Shown: piece after piece, positions 6,608 through 8,431 of the stretch
Layout of the letters: each line of letters begins with the position of its first letter
Numbering within the stretch: the stretch's first letter is position 1
Origin: Chitinophagaceae bacterium
Lineage (GTDB): Bacteria; Bacteroidota; Bacteroidia; Chitinophagales; Chitinophagaceae
NCBI GenBank assembly: GCA_025351145.1
Contig: JANXWM010000052.1
Location: forward strand, 1-8,431
DNA length: 8,431 bases
Direction: 5' to 3'
Program-made: the position numbers and the translations under genes
The notes under the pieces: generated by a model
What the model saw: the letters and a program-made list of their open reading frames with translations, nothing else
Told to the model about the DNA's origin: nothing
Database searches by the model: none

Positions 6608-6714
6608 CGCAGAATGCAGATGCAGCTTTTAACAGCCCGTAATCAGGGCCTGCTTTTTGTAACTGTAATCTTTTTATTGTAAAACATAAGCCTTGCCTTT
6701 TCTTAATTCGCTGA

Positions 6715-6737
6715 AACATGTAAAACAAAAGCATGTT
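6715..6737. repeat. Inverted repeat upstream of the hydroxylase gene
   Basis: AACATG (6715-6720) and CATGTT (6732-6737) form a perfect 6-bp inverted repeat with an 11-base spacer. It lies 27-50 bases upstream of the -7 box at 6765. A regulator site is possible, but there is no further support. Confidence 0.3.
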
Positions 6738-6764
6738 CTACAGGATTATCAGGTATTAGGTACA

Positions 6765-6772
6765 TATCTTTG
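6765..6772 (+). promoter_or_regulatory. -7 promoter box, start site at or near the ATG
   Basis: TATCTTTG is an exact match to the Bacteroidota TAnnTTTG element. It ends 5 bp before the ATG at 6778, so transcription should begin at about the start codon, giving a leaderless or near-leaderless mRNA. No clear -33 TTTG is seen at the expected distance. Confidence 0.5.
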
Positions 6773-6777
6773 AAACA

Positions 6778-7770
6778 ATGACTTTAGTCAATTTTTTTGG
6801 GGCCGATAAGATTTCGCTTGACCAGATAACGCACTTTACAAACATTACTCCAAATATCATAATATGGGCCTCACCCTTTATGTTCTTTTTTGTATTGGTT
6901 GAGTTTATTATTTCGTACAGTCAAAACAAAAAATATTACAATAAAAAAGAAACCTTTGGTTCAACATGTGTGGGCATTGGTAATATACTCATAAGTACCT
7001 CTATAAAACTGGTGCTTTTTTATGCTGCTGTGCTGGTCTACAATATGCTGCCATGGCGCATGCCGCTTAACTGGTGGACTTTTATTCCCTGTTATATTTT
7101 ATTTGATTTCTGCAGTTACTGGGCACACAATATTTCGCATAACCAGCGGTTTTGGTGGGCTACGCATATTGTTCATCATTCCGGAGAAAATTATAACCTC
7201 ACGGTTTCGTTCAGGTTAAGCTGGGTGCAGTACATCAAAATTATATTTATGCTGCCTGTTTTTTTAATGGGCTTTCACCCGGTAATATTTTTTGTAGTAA
7301 ACCAAATCGCCATACTCTTCCAGTTTTGGGTGCACACTGAATACATCAGGCGCATGCCACGGTTTTTCGAATATATTTTTGCCACACCATCCAACCATAG
7401 GGTGCATCATGGATCGCAGGAGAAATATATCAATAAGAACTATGGAGCTACTTTTATTTTTTGGGACCGCATATTTGGTACTTATCAAAAAGAAGAAGAA
7501 CAGGCTATTTATGGTATTACCACCAGTCTTAAGAATAAAGCCAATCCTTTTTCTATCAACTTTCATGAATATGGTGAAATGATAAAGGATGTGAGATCAG
7601 TTAAATCTATGCGGGAAAAACTTTTTTTTATTTTTGGGAACCCTATTAATATAGCCCGCCAGAAAAAGCTTTTATTAAGTGAAGAAAAAGAACAGCTCCG
7701 GGAAATCCTGCCTTCCAACGAATTAACCAGGGATATAAATTTCACAGAAGTTACCGGTAATGCAGTATAA
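6778..7770 (+). CDS. Fatty acid hydroxylase / sterol desaturase family membrane protein
   Basis: A 330-residue integral membrane enzyme of the di-iron hydroxylase superfamily, whose members hydroxylate or desaturate lipids or carotenoids using oxygen. The histidine clusters are intact: HNISH at 117-121, HIVHH at 130-134, and HRVHH at 207-211 (within SNHRVHHG), plus H186 in WVHTEY. Hydrophobic segments are at about 25-48, 68-92, 98-114, 152-170 and 170-188, as in the family. The ATG at 6778 is the first in-frame start after the stop at 6757-6759; the next Met lies inside the first membrane segment. The charged C-terminal tail from about 236 is soluble. The substrate cannot be told from sequence, and no lipid or carotenoid genes are adjacent. 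Only a weak 4-bp hairpin with T8 (7762-7786) follows as a possible terminator. Confidence 0.9.
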   Translation: MTLVNFFGADKISLDQITHFTNITPNIIIWASPFMFFFVLVEFIISYSQNKKYYNKKETFGSTCVGIGNILISTSIKLVLFYAAVLVYNMLPWRMPLNWWTFIPCYILFDFCSYWAHNISHNQRFWWATHIVHHSGENYNLTVSFRLSWVQYIKIIFMLPVFLMGFHPVIFFVVNQIAILFQFWVHTEYIRRMPRFFEYIFATPSNHRVHHGSQEKYINKNYGATFIFWDRIFGTYQKEEEQAIYGITTSLKNKANPFSINFHEYGEMIKDVRSVKSMREKLFFIFGNPINIARQKKLLLSEEKEQLREILPSNELTRDINFTEVTGNAV

Positions 7771-7778
7771 CCTGCTCA

Positions 7779-7837
7779 TTTTTTTTGACCCATCACAGGT
7801 ATTTCATGGCATCATCTCTTGCGTCGCACTCTTGTAC
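7779..7837 (+). repeat. Repeat arm 6 (left, ATGGCATC subtype)
   Basis: Begins 9 bp after the hydroxylase stop with a T8 run, then GACCCATCACAGG, ATGGCATCATCTC and the exact core at 7819-7837. The inner flank GTTCAGATTATGACTGAAC (7838-7856) resembles that of arm 2 and is itself an imperfect palindrome (GTTCAG/CTGAAC). It faces arm 8. Confidence 0.85.
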
Positions 7838-7954
7838 GTTCAGATTATGACTGAACAAAATACAATAAACCGCAGAGGCGCAGAGGCGCAAAGCCGCAAA
7901 GTAATTGTATTTTCTTTGCGCCTCTCCATCTCTGCGGTTAAATCTACGCACCGG
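7828..7954. repeat. Tandem repeat unit A (127 bp)
   Basis: Runs from ACTCTTGTAC, the second half of the arm core, through GTTCAG/CTGAAC and the rich GC stem to ACGCACCGG. It contains two interleaved inverted repeats: AAAATACAAT (7857-7866) with ATTGTATTTT (7904-7913), and a 26-base arm at 7868-7893 with its partner at 7914-7939, 23 of 26 pairs matching. The second is of the AACCGCAGAGGCG...CTCTGCGGTT kind seen widely as an intergenic hairpin repeat in environmental bacteria. Confidence 0.9.
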
Positions 7955-8074
7955 ACTCTTGTACGTTCAGATTATGACTGAACAAAATACAATAAACCGC
8001 AGAGGCGCAAAGCCGCAAAGTAATTGTATTTTCTTTGCGCCTCTCCATCTCTGCGGTTAAAATCTACGCATCGG
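7955..8074. repeat. Tandem repeat unit B (120 bp)
   Basis: A direct copy of unit A. It differs by loss of one 8-base GCAGAGGC repeat in the left stem, one extra A after CTGCGGTT, and CATCGG instead of CACCGG at the end. The same inverted repeats occur: AAAATACAAT (7984-7993) with ATTGTATTTT (8023-8032), and an 18-base left stem (7995-8012) against 8033-8058. The near identity indicates a recent duplication. Confidence 0.9.
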
Positions 8075-8098
8075 TAAAAGCCTCATTATAATCCGAAC

Positions 8099-8154
8099 GT
8101 ACAAGAGTGCGACGCAAGTAAAGCTTAATAGTAATTCTTATGCCCGGCTAAAAA
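8099..8154 (-). repeat. Repeat arm 8 (right, AAGCTTT subtype)
   Basis: On the minus strand it reads TTTTTAGCCGGGCA at its outer end, then TTAAGCTTTAC and the exact core (8117-8099). The inner flank GTTCGGATTATAATGAG matches the other arms. Its outer end lies 5 bp from the stop codon of the minus-strand gene. It is numbered 8 because a half core at 7955-7964, inside the tandem repeat, is counted as 7. Confidence 0.83.
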
Positions 8155-8159
8155 TTGTA

Positions 8160-8431
8160 TTAACCTTCTTTCTTTATAAATACAATGCGGCTGCGGTCGG
8201 CCTTGTAAACATCGTCGTAAAACTTTACAAGATCGGGATAGTCGCTGGCGGGGTAGCGTGCTTTATCTATTATCTGGATGCGCAGTACTTCTATTTTATT
8301 TTCTGCCACTTTAAAGCTGATGCTGTAAGTGCCAAACTTGTTACTGATACTTGTATTGCCAGGCAAAGCCTCAGGCGAATAACCGGCAGGAATTGCGATG
8401 CTGATGGTATCTACATCTTTGTAGGCATCAG
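8160..8431 (-). CDS. C-terminal end of a DUF3857/DUF3858 transglutaminase-like protein (5' end outside window)
   Basis: The frame is open from the window edge (DAYKDVDTISIAIPAGYSPEALPG...) to the TAA at 8162-8160, so about 90 C-terminal residues are visible and the protein starts beyond 8431. The pattern IDKARYPASDYPDLVKFYDDVYKADRSRIVFIKK is typical of the end of long Bacteroidota proteins with a DUF3857 N-terminal domain, a transglutaminase-like middle and a DUF3858 C-terminal domain. The segment just before (IPAGYSPEALP...GTYSISFKVAENKIEVLR) fits the DUF3858 beta domain. These are exported proteins of unresolved role; the catalytic Cys-His-Asp region is not in the window. No hairpin terminator follows; repeat arm 8 begins immediately after the stop. 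Confidence 0.75.
   Translation of the reverse strand, partial: DAYKDVDTISIAIPAGYSPEALPGNTSISNKFGTYSISFKVAENKIEVLRIQIIDKARYPASDYPDLVKFYDDVYKADRSRIVFIKKEG

Larger units (their letters stand above)
7779..8154. mobile_element. Candidate composite repeat element bounded by arms 6 and 8
   Basis: This unit fills nearly all of the 389-bp gap 7771-8159 between two convergent genes, reaching within about 10 bp of each stop codon. It has a left-type arm, two tandem copies of a 120-127 bp hairpin unit, a short spacer (8075-8098) and a right-type arm. There is no open reading frame of note and no transposase. Mobility is inferred from inverted ends and nested repeats; no target-site duplication is clear. 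Confidence 0.45.

Noticed and set aside
6633..6660. Second terminator or riboswitch-like hairpin (GCCC/GGGC then T5)
   Set aside because: Short stem, T run offset by four bases, no gene directly upstream that needs it and no riboswitch consensus recognised.
7762..7786. Terminator after the hydroxylase gene (GCAG/CTGC then T8)
   Set aside because: The stem is only 4 bp and overlaps the stop codon, and the T run is better explained as the outer end of repeat arm 6. Not listed as a feature.
7828..8074. CRISPR-like array
   Set aside because: There are only two adjacent copies, with no unique spacers between short repeats and no cas genes.
8160..8366. Reading the last minus-strand frame as a complete 68-residue protein starting at TTG 8366
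   Set aside because: The frame stays open to the window edge and the protein pattern is the C-terminal end of a long family, so it is a partial gene.

Overview
The window reads as chromosome from a member of the Bacteroidota, most likely Chitinophagaceae. The evidence is protein style (DNRLRE lipoprotein, DUF3857/DUF3858 tail, FadN-type fusion, very long MetG), AT-rich intergenic DNA, lack of clear Shine-Dalgarno sites, and one good TAnnTTTG-type -7 box. Taxonomy is inference from these features only.

Layout: 1-984 is the C-terminal half of methionyl-tRNA synthetase, ended by a strong terminator. 1345-3723 is a complete bifunctional beta-oxidation enzyme (3-hydroxyacyl-CoA dehydrogenase plus enoyl-CoA hydratase, FadN order), also followed by a terminator. 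3980-4738 (minus) is a lipoprotein with a DNRLRE domain. 5087-6477 is a two-gene operon of paralogous secreted proteins of unknown function. 6778-7770 is a membrane fatty acid hydroxylase / sterol desaturase family enzyme. 8160-8431 (minus) is the C-terminal end of a DUF3857/DUF3858 transglutaminase-like protein whose start lies outside the window. Apart from the operon pair, the genes are separate housekeeping or cell-envelope units with no evident common pathway.

The unusual part is the intergenic DNA. All five gaps longer than 200 bp carry at least one copy of a roughly 59-base repeat arm built around the 19-base core TTGCGTCGCACTCTTGTAC. There are seven arms: six with an exact core and one with a single mismatch. 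Six of them form three head-to-head pairs (1031-1321, 3796-4942, 7779-8154). In every pair the left arm is one subtype (ATGGCATC before the core) and the right arm another (AAGCTTT before the core), as expected for an element with two distinct ends. One pair surrounds the DNRLRE gene. Another fills the gap between two convergent genes and contains two tandem copies of a roughly 120-base unit, each with two interleaved inverted repeats. No transposase is present, so if these are mobile they are non-autonomous (MITE-like or REP/BIME-like).
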